Source of the DNA: an uncultured Christensenellaceae bacterium
GTDB lineage: Bacteria; Bacillota; Clostridia; Christensenellales; Borkfalkiaceae
DNA: 64,000 bases
Assembly: GCA_910587825.1 (NCBI GenBank)
Contig: CAJUNJ010000001.1
Coordinates: forward strand, 154,406 to 218,405
Direction: 5' to 3'
Position numbers and translations under genes: made by a program
Notes under the pieces: generated by a model
Told to the model about the DNA's origin: nothing
The model's input: only the letters and a program-made list of their open reading frames with translations
Databases searched by the model: none
Shown: piece after piece, positions 41,642 through 50,900 of the stretch
How positions within the stretch are numbered: the stretch's first letter is position 1
How the letters are laid out: every line of letters begins with the position of its first letter

Positions 41642-42000
41642 AACAGCATCCTTGCGCCCGCAATGAACATTACGGCGATAAAAATATAATTTATAACGGT
41701 TTTGGGAAAAGCGTTTAAAAAGTTTGCCCCGACCAATCCGCCCGCGACAGAGCCTATTGCCGCGGGTATTATTACGTCCGCCGCCGCATAACCGTTGATA
41801 ATGTAGATAACCGCGCTTGCCGCGCAAATGGGCGCTATTAAAAATATTGCCGTAGCGTGCGCCTGCTTATCTTCGTAACCGAGCATTCCGCGCAAAAGCG
41901 GCACAGCCACCATTCCGCCGCCCCCGCCGAACAGTCCGTTTACCGCGCCCGTAAGCGCACCCGCCATAGTACGTTTAAAAAAATTAACTTTAATTTTCAT
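41638..42000 (-). CDS. TauE/SafE-family half transporter, first subunit
   Basis: A 120-residue four-helix protein with the matching motif (GAVNGLFGGGGGMVAVPLLR, about 17-36) and ATAIFLIAPICAASAVIYI. It is the upstream partner of the other half gene, overlapping it by 4 nt. The two probably assemble into one transporter equivalent to a fused TauE/SafE protein. Confidence 0.8.
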   Translation of the reverse strand: MKIKVNFFKRTMAGALTGAVNGLFGGGGGMVAVPLLRGMLGYEDKQAHATAIFLIAPICAASAVIYIINGYAAADVIIPAAIGSVAGGLVGANFLNAFPKTVINYIFIAVMFIAGARMLF

Positions 42001-42123
42001 TTTCTATATTAGTTTTTACAATTTTATAAAAATTTTGCCAGATATAGATATGTAAATGCTTGATTAAAATCGGCTTTTATATTAAAATATCAAAGTACGA
42101 TTATTTATTAAGGATAATGTTAT

Positions 42124-45100
42124 ATGTCAAGAAATTACTCAAAGAAACGCAGATTAAAGTACGTTTTGTTTGCAGCCGCTTGCACGGCTTCTTTCGCATT
42201 CGGCGGATTTGCCGCAGCCTGCGATAAACCCGACGACTCGGACGACGACGAAGAACAGACCACTTCGAGAGAAGACAGCCAGCTTCTTAAAAACGGCGAC
42301 TTCGAATATTTCGACGTTCCGGCAAAAAAGAAAGACCAACCCGCGCCGCAGTATCTGATTAACACACCCAAAAACTGGACGCACGGCGGAACCACTTCCT
42401 ACACTATGTCGGGAATTATAGGCACGTCGGCAAAGGATTGGGCGGCGCTGACGAGAGAAGGACTTGAAGAAGATCTCGACGTCAATAACGCTTTGGATTC
42501 GTCTGCAAGCGATTATAAAGAAAAACACGTCGACTACAACGGAATGAAGTCGAGCGACCTCTTATACAAGGATACCTACGCCGCACTCAACGACAAAGAC
42601 GAGGACGACGAAGAAGACGGGGACGCAACCGAAGAAAACCGCAAGGAGTTTATAAAAAACCCCGAAACCCATTATAACTTGCAGGAAAAGGACGGCAAGC
42701 TTGTTTACGTTATGGACGACGGAACGGAAAAACCCGTTTACGAAGACGACAAGGGCGACTACTACCTCGAATACGACCAAAGTACGGACAAGTACAGCCA
42801 GCCTATATCCCACGTTCTTATGTTGCACAATTATGCAACCGAACACAACGGCATTGCGCAGAACTACTCTTCCGTGGAAATTTCGCTGCCCGCGAATACC
42901 GCCGCAGAAATTTCGCTGTGGGTAAAGACTTCCGACCTGTTATATCATCAGGGTGAAAAAGTAAGCCAGGACAGAGGCGCGAACATCTACGTCACGCACA
43001 CAGCGGGCTCTTCCACTTTAAGCGATTTTGCAATTACCGCGATAGACACCGAAAAACTTATCGCAGAGAAAAAGGTCAGCGAAGATTACGCCGAAAAATA
43101 TAACGGCTGGGTTGAATACACCGTTTATATCAACTCGTGCGATTTTGCTTCGAGCAACGTCACGTTAAAATTGGGCTTAGGTGAAACAGGCTACCCTGTC
43201 GAAGGTTATGCGTTCTTTGACGACGTATCCGTTAAGAGATTCGCAAACTTAAACGACGAAAACTGCACCTACTCCGAAAACAAAACCGAAATAGAAAAAA
43301 CCTACACAACCGAAATTGCCGGCGTAACCCGCGACGCTTCCTGCACGCTTACCAGCGACGCAAGCGAAAAGATTTTCAAAGCGGGCAGTTATACCCGCAA
43401 CGGCGGAACGGTAAACATCGACAGGTTTGCAAGCTGCTTCCACTACTTCATCGACCTTGCTTCCGAAGAGGGTTATAAAAATATTACGCTTACGGACAAG
43501 TCCTTAAAGACGGGACTTACCGTGGACGCGGACAATTACGTATCTTCCAAGAACACCGATATTAAGTATATAGGATTTAACGGCACGGAGCCTATCGGCA
43601 ACGCAAAACTTCCGACGGACTTCACTTCGCTTGACACAAGTCGCGACCTGCTTGCGCTTGTAAAGGCGGACCATGAGTTTACCGATGGCCAATCCGAATA
43701 TTACGAAAGGCTTAACGCCGCACTTGGAAGCGCTAAAAATCTTAACAGCCGTACCGACGACAGTATGATAGTTATGCTTTCCGCATTCGGCGCTTCCTAT
43801 ACTACTTCGATGCAATTCGAAATAGCTGGAAATGCAGACGGAAAATTCAACATTATTTCGTTCTGGGTAAAGACTTCGGATATGGGCGGAAGCACTGCCG
43901 CAACCGTTAAAATTTCCGAACAGGACAACAAGGACAACACGGCAAGCATAACGGTCGACTCTACCAACGTTACAACCGACATTGACGACGACCACAAAGA
44001 TATTTATAACGGCTGGGTTCAGTGCTTCTTCTTCGTAAGGAACAATACCGAAGAAAATGTTAAATACAATATCGATCTGTGCTTCGGCAACACCACAATA
44101 GGCGGAACCACCGCAAGTAAATACAAACCCGGCTGGATCGCGCTTGCGAATATGCAGGTTCTCGACGTAGACAAAGACGTATTCTCATACACGTCAAGCG
44201 GCACCTACTCCGCTTCGCTTACCTTTAACGAAGACGAAGAAGGCAAGAACAGCGTGTTCGACGAAGCTTACGGAAGCCAGTCGCACGAAATACGCAACAA
44301 CATCGTCAACCCTTCGACCTATACGGGTGTAAACGGCGCAAGTTCGTACATCGTCAACAACGGACACGTATCCATTCCCTTCGACGATATAAACAGCAAC
44401 CCCAACGCAGGTCTTATCAACAAAGAATATTTTAAAAACTATTACGGCAAAGATTGGCACACCACTCTTTTAAATAAATTCGGCGTAGCCAGCACGCTTG
44501 ACGCGCTTACGGCCTGGAACGAAATATTCGGCAAAAATTCGGTTCAACCCCTTATCATTGTAAACAAGCTAAGAGACGATTACGTCCAGATTAAGGACGC
44601 AAACGAAACCAACTACACAGATTACCTTATAAGGAACTCCCAGGGCGAATACGTCACTGCGGCAGGCACCGAATACGACGAAAAGGAAACCTATTACGCC
44701 CGTAAACAGGTTATGAACTACGGCTTTATCGGTTCCGATAAGACGGTATCCGCAGACGGCTTCTCGATTGCCAGCGTAAGAGTTAAAGTAAGCGAAGGCG
44801 CGGTTGCATATATCTATCTTGCCGACACGGCAAACGATAAAGACGTGCTCGGATTTACTGCTCCCGATTACTCCTTCTATTACGACGAGGACGGCAACGT
44901 ACTGAAAGCAAAACCCGACCCCGACGCAACGCTTGCAGAAAAGCGCGAAAACGTGCTTTATACCCTGCGCAACGACGGTCTGTATGAAGACGCACAGCAC
45001 AATCTGTTCGCCAACACATACAATTACAAGAAGCTGTATCAGGACGAAGACGCTTCCTACTACGATAAGGACGGAAAGCCCGTAAGCTTTGAAGACCTTA

Positions 45101-46323
45101 TCGAGGGCGAAATTTATTATGCCGACGCGGCTAAGTCAAAGGAAGCAAACCACTTCCTTGTGACGACTGACGGCATTAAAGTTTACGAATACTTCGACGG
45201 CAGTTATTATTATATTGTAAAGGGCGAAAGAAATGCCGACCTTAAAGTTACGCCTTTCGAACTTGACAAATTAGAGACCAAGTACGATTACAGCAACATC
45301 AACGAAGATTACGTAAAAGTAATTGACGGCAACAAGGACGAGTTCAAAAACAAGTGGGTTACCGTAAACTTCGTAATTCACGCCGGCAGCGCAAGCAAGA
45401 CCTACCGCCTTGAACTTTGGAGCGGCGCACGCAACGAATTGCAGACTGCGGGCAACCTCGATAACGGAACCGTACTCTTCGATTACAGCTACACGACTAT
45501 TTCCAACAACGACGTAAAAGATTATTACGAAAACGAAATAATCAAGGCTTATCAGAGATTGCTTGCTTCTAAAAATCTGCTTAAAGACATAGCAACCTCC
45601 GAAGAAAACATAAGCTACTACGAAGAACTTGTAGAAAGTTATAAGGGCAACCAGATTTCGCAAGAAGAAATAGATGCCATTAAGAACAACTACACCGCCC
45701 ACTACTATACGTTCAGCCTTTACGATTCGGAAAACTATCAGCCTTTCAACAGGGACGTAAACACCGAATCCACGGGTTACGATTATAACCACGGCGGTTA
45801 CGAAGAGACGATTGCTTACCTTTCGGTAAAGGACGGCGACACCTACAACGTATTTGCAGACTACTCTCCCGTCAACCAGAACGTTACGCTTGACACGGAC
45901 GATACGGACGACGGTGACGACGATGAGGACAAAGACAAAGAAGATAACACTTCTGTATGGCTGTTGATTTCATCTATAATACTTGTAGTAGCACTGCTGT
46001 TCGCTATGATTTCGCTTCTCCTGCGCGACACAATAAGAAAGATGCGTCATAAGAAGGCAATGAGCGCGAACAACTATAACAATAACTATAACAGAGCTAA
46101 CCGTTATATCAAGAAGCTTGGAATCAAGAAGGAAGAAATCGAAGAAGTAGAAGTTAATGCGGAAGACGAAGTCACACCTGGCGAAGCAGCACCGCAAACC
46201 GAAGACGTACAAAACGATGAGGCTCTTCCCGAGGAAGAAAGCAATGCGGACGACACGGACAAAGTTGATGAAAACACCATTGACGAAGTTACGGATAATC
46301 CCGAAGACGGCAAAGACGAATAA
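42124..46323 (+). CDS. Very large surface lipoprotein-like protein
   Basis: A 1399-residue exported protein. Residues 1-32 are a signal peptide ending AFGGFAAAC, which can be a lipobox. An acidic Asp/Glu-rich stretch follows (DKPDDSDDDEEQTTSRED). The body contains repeated beta-sandwich modules resembling carbohydrate-binding domains; two are marked by similar strands, KYNGWVEYTVYINSCDF and IYNGWVQCFFFVRNN, each following an EISLWVKTSD/IISFWVKTSD strand. A transmembrane helix lies near 1280-1300, followed by a basic patch and a ~95-residue acidic cytoplasmic tail. Having both an N-terminal lipobox and a C-terminal membrane anchor is unusual. No enzyme motif is visible. It is monocistronic with an AAGGA site. 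Confidence 0.75.
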   Translation: MSRNYSKKRRLKYVLFAAACTASFAFGGFAAACDKPDDSDDDEEQTTSREDSQLLKNGDFEYFDVPAKKKDQPAPQYLINTPKNWTHGGTTSYTMSGIIGTSAKDWAALTREGLEEDLDVNNALDSSASDYKEKHVDYNGMKSSDLLYKDTYAALNDKDEDDEEDGDATEENRKEFIKNPETHYNLQEKDGKLVYVMDDGTEKPVYEDDKGDYYLEYDQSTDKYSQPISHVLMLHNYATEHNGIAQNYSSVEISLPANTAAEISLWVKTSDLLYHQGEKVSQDRGANIYVTHTAGSSTLSDFAITAIDTEKLIAEKKVSEDYAEKYNGWVEYTVYINSCDFASSNVTLKLGLGETGYPVEGYAFFDDVSVKRFANLNDENCTYSENKTEIEKTYTTEIAGVTRDASCTLTSDASEKIFKAGSYTRNGGTVNIDRFASCFHYFIDLASEEGYKNITLTDKSLKTGLTVDADNYVSSKNTDIKYIGFNGTEPIGNAKLPTDFTSLDTSRDLLALVKADHEFTDGQSEYYERLNAALGSAKNLNSRTDDSMIVMLSAFGASYTTSMQFEIAGNADGKFNIISFWVKTSDMGGSTAATVKISEQDNKDNTASITVDSTNVTTDIDDDHKDIYNGWVQCFFFVRNNTEENVKYNIDLCFGNTTIGGTTASKYKPGWIALANMQVLDVDKDVFSYTSSGTYSASLTFNEDEEGKNSVFDEAYGSQSHEIRNNIVNPSTYTGVNGASSYIVNNGHVSIPFDDINSNPNAGLINKEYFKNYYGKDWHTTLLNKFGVASTLDALTAWNEIFGKNSVQPLIIVNKLRDDYVQIKDANETNYTDYLIRNSQGEYVTAAGTEYDEKETYYARKQVMNYGFIGSDKTVSADGFSIASVRVKVSEGAVAYIYLADTANDKDVLGFTAPDYSFYYDEDGNVLKAKPDPDATLAEKRENVLYTLRNDGLYEDAQHNLFANTYNYKKLYQDEDASYYDKDGKPVSFEDLIEGEIYYADAAKSKEANHFLVTTDGIKVYEYFDGSYYYIVKGERNADLKVTPFELDKLETKYDYSNINEDYVKVIDGNKDEFKNKWVTVNFVIHAGSASKTYRLELWSGARNELQTAGNLDNGTVLFDYSYTTISNNDVKDYYENEIIKAYQRLLASKNLLKDIATSEENISYYEELVESYKGNQISQEEIDAIKNNYTAHYYTFSLYDSENYQPFNRDVNTESTGYDYNHGGYEETIAYLSVKDGDTYNVFADYSPVNQNVTLDTDDTDDGDDDEDKDKEDNTSVWLLISSIILVVALLFAMISLLLRDTIRKMRHKKAMSANNYNNNYNRANRYIKKLGIKKEEIEEVEVNAEDEVTPGEAAPQTEDVQNDEALPEEESNADDTDKVDENTIDEVTDNPEDGKDE

Positions 46324-46334
46324 AGTCAAATGAA

Positions 46335-46400
46335 TATCGGCGGTTCCGAAATTCGGAACCGCCGATAATTTAACCCCGCCGATTTTACGGCGGGGTTAAA
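46335..46400. terminator. Two tandem bidirectional terminators
   Basis: Stem 1: 46335-46350 with 46352-46367 (16 bp, near-perfect palindrome). Stem 2: 46369-46381 with 46388-46400 (13 bp, GC-rich core with flanking A/T runs). They separate the convergent surface-protein and methyltransferase genes. Confidence 0.85.
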
Positions 46401-46401
46401 T

Positions 46402-47670
46402 TTATATTCTGACTCCCTTTGGAAGTTTGTTCTTTGCCACGCCGTCCGACGCCTTGCACCAGCCGAGCGGATAATTTTTATAAGTTACCAATTTCCAACC
46501 CCGCACGCTTTCATCACAAGCGAAAGTGAGCCCGCGCAAATATTTCAATGCGGTTGCTTCGTCAACCTCCACCCTATCCGCCTGTTCCGCCGTAAGGCAA
46601 AGCGCAAGCGAATGGGACGGTTCGAACCTGTTGCCCGTGTATTCGCCGAGCCGCACCCCCGCACGCAACGCCATAACGGAAATATCGGGCATTGCGTCGG
46701 GCAAAGAATACAAAGTCTGCCCGAAGACGTGAAGATTTTCAAATTTGATATTGAGATTATAACTTTCCCACTGTCTGTAAACAGAAATAATTTTTTTGTC
46801 AGCAAAAGATTTTAAAAGCGGAAGATTGCTTCTCTCACCTTCAATCTTTTCCATAACTGCGAAAAAATGCCCCTCTCCATCTATTTCGTGCGGATAAAGT
46901 TTATCCGATTTAATGAGTATACAGGCGTGATTTTGCAAAAACGAGGCTATCTGCAATTCGTCCTCTTCGGGCGCAAAAGTACACGTTGAGTAGACTATTC
47001 TCCCGCCGACGGCAAGCATTTTGTACGCGCTGTCCAGAATGGCGGACTGTCTGCGGGCGCAGGATAATACAGCCTGCACGCTCCATTCGGGAACAGCCGA
47101 ACTTTCCTTTTTGAACATACCCTCGCCCGAACACGGCGCGTCGACAAGAATTTTATCGAAATAACTTTCAAAGCACGCAGCAAGTTTTTCGGGCGGGGCG
47201 CAGGTTACTACGGCGTTTTTAATACCCAGCCGTTCCACGTTGGAAGAAAGAATTTTTGCGCGGGAAAGATTTATTTCGTTGAGAAAAAGCAGACCGTCCC
47301 CGTCCATATACTGCGCAAGCTGGGTGCCTTTTCCACCCGGGGCGGAACACAGGTCAAGCACTCTTTCCCCGCCGTGCACGTCAAGTTCGGGAGCCGCGCA
47401 CATTGCAGACGGTTCCTGAACGTAATATAGTCCCGCGGCGTGAAGAATTGTCTTGCCCGGACTTTCGTCCGTAACATAAAAACCGCATTTCTCCCACGGC
47501 ACAGGGCGAAGCGGAAAAGGAGAAATACGGTTAAATTCGTCTGCCGTTATTTTCAGTGTGTTGACGCGCAACCCCTTAAACACAGCCCTGCCGTAACTTT
47601 TGATAAAACTTTCAAAGTCATTGCCGAGCAAATCTTTCATACGGGATTTAAAATCAGCGGGAAGTTCCAA
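46402..47670 (-). CDS. rsmF: rRNA m5C methyltransferase, RsmF type
   Basis: A 422-residue SAM-dependent methyltransferase of the NOL1/NOP2/Sun family. Motif I VLDLCSAPGGKGTQLA, motif IV ILVDAPCSGEGMFKKE (PC motif) and motif VI RIVYSTCTFAPEEDE (catalytic TC motif) are all present. The C-terminal third resembles the extra domain of RsmF/YebU. These enzymes make 5-methylcytosine in 16S rRNA. It overlaps the end of the exonuclease gene by 17 nt, so both are probably one transcript. Exact target position not provable here. Confidence 0.88.
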   Translation of the reverse strand: MELPADFKSRMKDLLGNDFESFIKSYGRAVFKGLRVNTLKITADEFNRISPFPLRPVPWEKCGFYVTDESPGKTILHAAGLYYVQEPSAMCAAPELDVHGGERVLDLCSAPGGKGTQLAQYMDGDGLLFLNEINLSRAKILSSNVERLGIKNAVVTCAPPEKLAACFESYFDKILVDAPCSGEGMFKKESSAVPEWSVQAVLSCARRQSAILDSAYKMLAVGGRIVYSTCTFAPEEDELQIASFLQNHACILIKSDKLYPHEIDGEGHFFAVMEKIEGERSNLPLLKSFADKKIISVYRQWESYNLNIKFENLHVFGQTLYSLPDAMPDISVMALRAGVRLGEYTGNRFEPSHSLALCLTAEQADRVEVDEATALKYLRGLTFACDESVRGWKLVTYKNYPLGWCKASDGVAKNKLPKGVRI

Positions 47671-48616
47671 TTAAAATTTCCTCCAACCCGGCAACATCCG
47701 TTATAGTTAAATTATCAAGATTGAGCGCCATTTTAGTACGCGGCGAATTGTCGTCGGGTTCGGCTATATAATAGTCGCTCTGCGATACGTGCTGGGAATA
47801 CTTTCCGCCGTTTTCGTAGATTGCGTCGACAAGATTTTTCGCAAGCTCTGTAGCGTCCTCTATATTGCGCGAAAAAGTAAACGTTTTGCCGTAAAACCTT
47901 CCGCTGCGTTTAATTTTTTTACGGGATACGAAATTGAAAAATTCAATGCGCTTCTGTGTGCGTTGCTGTTTGATTTCGGTAATTTTACGCTTATACTCGC
48001 TTTCCCCGCACGACGACGGCGGAATTACGTTGTAACCGCTAATTCTTCCGTCCTTCAACTGCAACGTATGTTTAAGCTGAACGTAACCGCAGTTTTTCGC
48101 CTTACAGATAGCTTCAACCACGCGCATAGTCGCATAAGCGTCGTCAACGGCGCGGTGTGGCGTAAATTTTACGCCGAGGTCGACGGCGATGTGTTCAAGA
48201 CCGAACTGCCTTGTGAAATCGTTTACGTAAGTCATATAAATAAGCTGGCTGTCCGAAAACGAAAATTTAAAAGACGGCAGTTTAAACCGCCTCGTTTCGA
48301 GATTAAGATACTTTATATCGTTCATTATGGAATGTCCCAAAACGATATTGTTTTTATCTTCAAGCAGTTCCTTTATAAAATCATAAACCTTGGTGAATGG
48401 CGGATATTTTTTAAAATCTTCATAGGAATATGGCAAAACAAGCCCTTTGTCACCACTTCTGTCCGTAAGGTGAAATCTGCCCTTGGGATTAATAAGCACG
48501 TCTTCCTTTTTTATTATATTGAATTGTTCGTCGCACACAACGTAACCGAACGCACATATTTTAGCCGTGGTCTTATTTACGCTGGCACATTCTATATCAA
48601 AAAACACAAGGTTCAT
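47654..48616 (-). CDS. DEDDh-family 3'-5' exonuclease
   Basis: A 320-residue protein whose first ~180 residues are a DnaQ-like exonuclease: Exo I LVFFDIECAS (DxE), Exo II VLGHSIMNDIKYLN (D) and Exo III HRAVDDAYAT (HxxxxD). The C-terminal ~140 residues are basic and end in a region resembling a BRCT-like or DUF fold (GRFYGKTFTFSRNIEDATEL), suggesting nucleic-acid binding. ATG 48616 is chosen because the family motif begins there; an ATG four codons earlier is also possible. A strong promoter ends 10 nt before it. Confidence 0.82.
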   Translation of the reverse strand: MNLVFFDIECASVNKTTAKICAFGYVVCDEQFNIIKKEDVLINPKGRFHLTDRSGDKGLVLPYSYEDFKKYPPFTKVYDFIKELLEDKNNIVLGHSIMNDIKYLNLETRRFKLPSFKFSFSDSQLIYMTYVNDFTRQFGLEHIAVDLGVKFTPHRAVDDAYATMRVVEAICKAKNCGYVQLKHTLQLKDGRISGYNVIPPSSCGESEYKRKITEIKQQRTQKRIEFFNFVSRKKIKRSGRFYGKTFTFSRNIEDATELAKNLVDAIYENGGKYSQHVSQSDYYIAEPDDNSPRTKMALNLDNLTITDVAGLEEILIGTSR

Positions 48617-48626
48617 ACTATTCCGC

Positions 48627-48655
48627 ATTATAACATAATTTTAACAAAATATCAA
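48627..48655 (-). promoter_or_regulatory. Promoter of the exonuclease-methyltransferase pair
   Basis: TTGATA (48650-48655), 17-bp spacer, perfect TATAAT (48627-48632) with extended TG, minus strand. Only 10 nt separate the -10 box from ATG 48616, giving a leader of about 3 nt. Confidence 0.85.
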
Positions 48656-48662
48656 CCGACTC

Positions 48663-48691
48663 TTGACAAATATGTAAATATATAATATAAT
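48663..48691 (+). promoter_or_regulatory. Consensus promoter of the 241-residue hypothetical gene
   Basis: TTGACA (48663-48668), 17-bp spacer, TATAAT (48686-48691): both boxes are perfect. Only 9 nt separate it from ATG 48701. It is back to back with the promoter at 48627-48655. Confidence 0.88.
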
Positions 48692-48700
48692 TTTTCTGAT

Positions 48701-49426
48701 ATGAAAATTTTGTTGACAGTTGTCGTAAGCGCCGACGTTGCCAGATCAAATTCCGACACGCTTTACGAAGGAATTGAACTTATATATCCCGAAGAAGGAG
48801 AAAGCGGAAAGGAATATCTTTCAAGGGCTGTCAAAGCCGCAAAGGGTAAATTTACGGTTATTGCCGACAGAAAGTTTTTGTTTGCCGACGTACAGTCGCT
48901 TTTGAATATAATAGATAAAAACACAGCCGACGTAGTGTCGTTTTTAGGAAATATCGCCGTAAGAACTGCCGTATTGAAAGGCATTAAAGAATTTACAGAC
49001 GATTTTTCACTTACTCTTTTGGGGATACTCGGCAGTAAAACCGTGCTTAAAACAGTTTACAATCCCTTTAATTTCGAGCATAAAGCACACGCTTTCACGG
49101 AAGAAAACACAACGGCTCTTCTTATATGTGCGGAAGCGTTCGGCAAAGTAAAGGCAAAGCTTGCAAAAGAAATTTACTCGCTTGCGTTCGGAATGCTTTG
49201 CGACAGGCTGGTCATATATTATTTATATGCTTTGCTTTCGATAAAGGACGGTAACCTTGACAGCGGAAAGCTTATTGCGTTTGACGGGAAACTTAAAGCC
49301 GAAATCGTGCTATACCTTGCGCTGGAAAAACGGTTTACATACGCAAAATTGCAAAAACTGAGAGAAAAGAATTTCAAAATTTCGGGCTGGACGGCAAGAA
49401 AATTCAGAAAAATACTTGCAAAATAA
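48701..49426 (+). CDS. Hypothetical protein with degenerate glycosyltransferase-like start
   Basis: A 241-residue protein I cannot assign. Residues 34-75 (KEYLSRAVKAAKGKFTVIAD, then RKFLFADVQSLLNII) resemble the middle of family 2 glycosyltransferases, where AKGKYI-x-FLDSDD precedes the metal site, but the metal-binding Asp pair is missing. The rest is helical with a basic C-terminus (REKNFKISGWTARKFRKILA). It has a perfect promoter and no ribosome binding site, then its own terminator. It is divergent from the exonuclease gene. Confidence 0.65.
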   Translation: MKILLTVVVSADVARSNSDTLYEGIELIYPEEGESGKEYLSRAVKAAKGKFTVIADRKFLFADVQSLLNIIDKNTADVVSFLGNIAVRTAVLKGIKEFTDDFSLTLLGILGSKTVLKTVYNPFNFEHKAHAFTEENTTALLICAEAFGKVKAKLAKEIYSLAFGMLCDRLVIYYLYALLSIKDGNLDSGKLIAFDGKLKAEIVLYLALEKRFTYAKLQKLREKNFKISGWTARKFRKILAK

Positions 49427-49431
49427 ATTTT

Positions 49432-49460
49432 ACGGGCGGAAGCATTCAGCTTCCGCCCGT
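49432..49460 (+). terminator. Terminator between the hypothetical gene and serS
   Basis: A 12-bp perfect GC-rich stem (49432-49443 with 49449-49460) followed by a T-run; it can serve both convergent genes. Confidence 0.9.
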
Positions 49461-49464
49461 CTTT

Positions 49465-50760
49465 TTATTTCTTTAAAGGAAGAATTTTATCTTTACCGCC
49501 CATATACTTTCTTAAAACTTCCGGTATATAGACGCTTCCATCCGCCTGCAAATGGTTTTCAAGGAAAGCGATAAGCATTCTCGGGGGTGCGGCAACGGTG
49601 TTGTTTAACGTATGCGCATACTCGTTTTTGCCCGTCTTGGAATTTTTATATCTTATTCCCAACCGCCTTGCCTGAGCGTCGGTGAGGTTGGAACAGCTTC
49701 CCACTTCAAAATATTTCTTCTGGCGGGGACTCCACGCTTCTATATCGCAACTCTTGTATTTGAGGTCTGCAAGGTCGCCCGAACAGCAGATAAGCTGTCT
49801 TACCGGAATTTCCATAGATGTAAACAGTTCGACGGTGTAGTTCCACATTTTTTCATACCATTCGTCGCTGTCTTCGGGCTTACATACAACAATCATCTCC
49901 TGCTTTTCAAATTGGTGTATGCGGTAGATACCTCTCTCTTCTATGCCGTGCGCACCCTTTTCCTTCCTGAAACAGGGCGAATACGAGGTCAGCGTCTGAG
50001 GAAGCGAACTTTCTGCAAGCGTAGCACCCATAAATCTGCCTATCATTGAATGTTCGGAAGTGCCGATAAGGTAAAGGTTTTCGCCTTCAATCTTGTACAT
50101 CATACCTTCCATTTCTTCAAAACTCATAACGCCGGACACCACTTCGCTTCTTATCATATAAGGCGGTATGCAATAAGTGAAACCCTTGTCAATCATAAAG
50201 TCGCGCGCATAAGTAAGCACCGCGGAATGAAGACGAGCAACGTCGCCGAGAAGATAATAAAACCCGTTGCCGCTTGTACGGCGGGCGGAGTCAAGGTCTA
50301 TCCCGCCTAAATTTTCGAGAATGTCGAGATGATACGGCACTTCGAAAGGCTTTTCCTTGGCTTCGAGAAAGACTTTGCCCTGTACGTTTTGGCTGTCGTC
50401 TTTGCCGACGGGAACGTCGGGAGCGATTATATTCGGTATAGCCATCATCGCCGTTTTAAGTCTATTTTCGGCTTCCGCGCTTTCGTTTTCAATTTCGGCA
50501 ATGCGGTCGTTATTTTCTTTGGAAAGTCTTTTCGCCTCTTCCGCTTCTTCCTTTTTACCTTCGCGCATAAGCAAGCCTATGTTTTTTGCAAGCGAATTGC
50601 GCTGTGCGCGGCGGACGTCGCCTTCGGCTTGAAGTTCGCGCTTCTTCTTGTCAAGCGCGATTATTTCGTCGACAAGCGGAAGTTTTTTATCCTGAAATTT
50701 CTTTTTGATATTTTCTTTTACGGCTTCGGGGTTTTCTCTTATCAAATTAATGTCAATCAT
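49465..50760 (-). CDS. serS: Seryl-tRNA synthetase
   Basis: A 431-residue class II synthetase charging tRNA-Ser. The N-terminal ~110 residues form the long antiparallel coiled coil that contacts the tRNA variable arm. Motif 2 lies in YSPCFRKEKGAHGIEERGIYR, and motif 3 in NNTVAAPPRMLIAFLENH. The length is standard. A GGAG site lies before ATG 50760. No T-box leader is present; the promoter is within 60 bp. Confidence 0.97.
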   Translation of the reverse strand: MIDINLIRENPEAVKENIKKKFQDKKLPLVDEIIALDKKKRELQAEGDVRRAQRNSLAKNIGLLMREGKKEEAEEAKRLSKENNDRIAEIENESAEAENRLKTAMMAIPNIIAPDVPVGKDDSQNVQGKVFLEAKEKPFEVPYHLDILENLGGIDLDSARRTSGNGFYYLLGDVARLHSAVLTYARDFMIDKGFTYCIPPYMIRSEVVSGVMSFEEMEGMMYKIEGENLYLIGTSEHSMIGRFMGATLAESSLPQTLTSYSPCFRKEKGAHGIEERGIYRIHQFEKQEMIVVCKPEDSDEWYEKMWNYTVELFTSMEIPVRQLICCSGDLADLKYKSCDIEAWSPRQKKYFEVGSCSNLTDAQARRLGIRYKNSKTGKNEYAHTLNNTVAAPPRMLIAFLENHLQADGSVYIPEVLRKYMGGKDKILPLKK

Positions 50761-50787
50761 TTTAGTATCTCCGTTTTATACAAACAA

Positions 50788-50816
50788 ATTATACTGCAAA
50801 TTTTTGGTAATTGCAA
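50788..50816 (-). promoter_or_regulatory. serS promoter
   Basis: TTGCAA (50811-50816), 17-bp spacer, TATAAT (50788-50793) on the minus strand, giving a leader of about 20 nt with GGAG. Confidence 0.85.
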
Positions 50817-50835
50817 TTAAATAGCCGTTAATATA

Positions 50836-50864
50836 TTGAAAAAATAGTTTTGATATGATATAAT
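50836..50864 (+). promoter_or_regulatory. P-type ATPase promoter
   Basis: TTGAAA (50836-50841), 17-bp spacer, TATAAT (50859-50864) with extended TG. A second TATAAT (50886-50891) lies 9 nt before ATG 50901 but has no good -35. Confidence 0.75.
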
Positions 50865-50900
50865 AAATAAGTAAAAAATTATATATATAATTGGTAGAAT

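Noticed and set aside
50761..50820. Possible T-box riboswitch upstream of serS
   Set aside because: The promoter lies so close that the leader is only about 20 nt, too short for a T-box.
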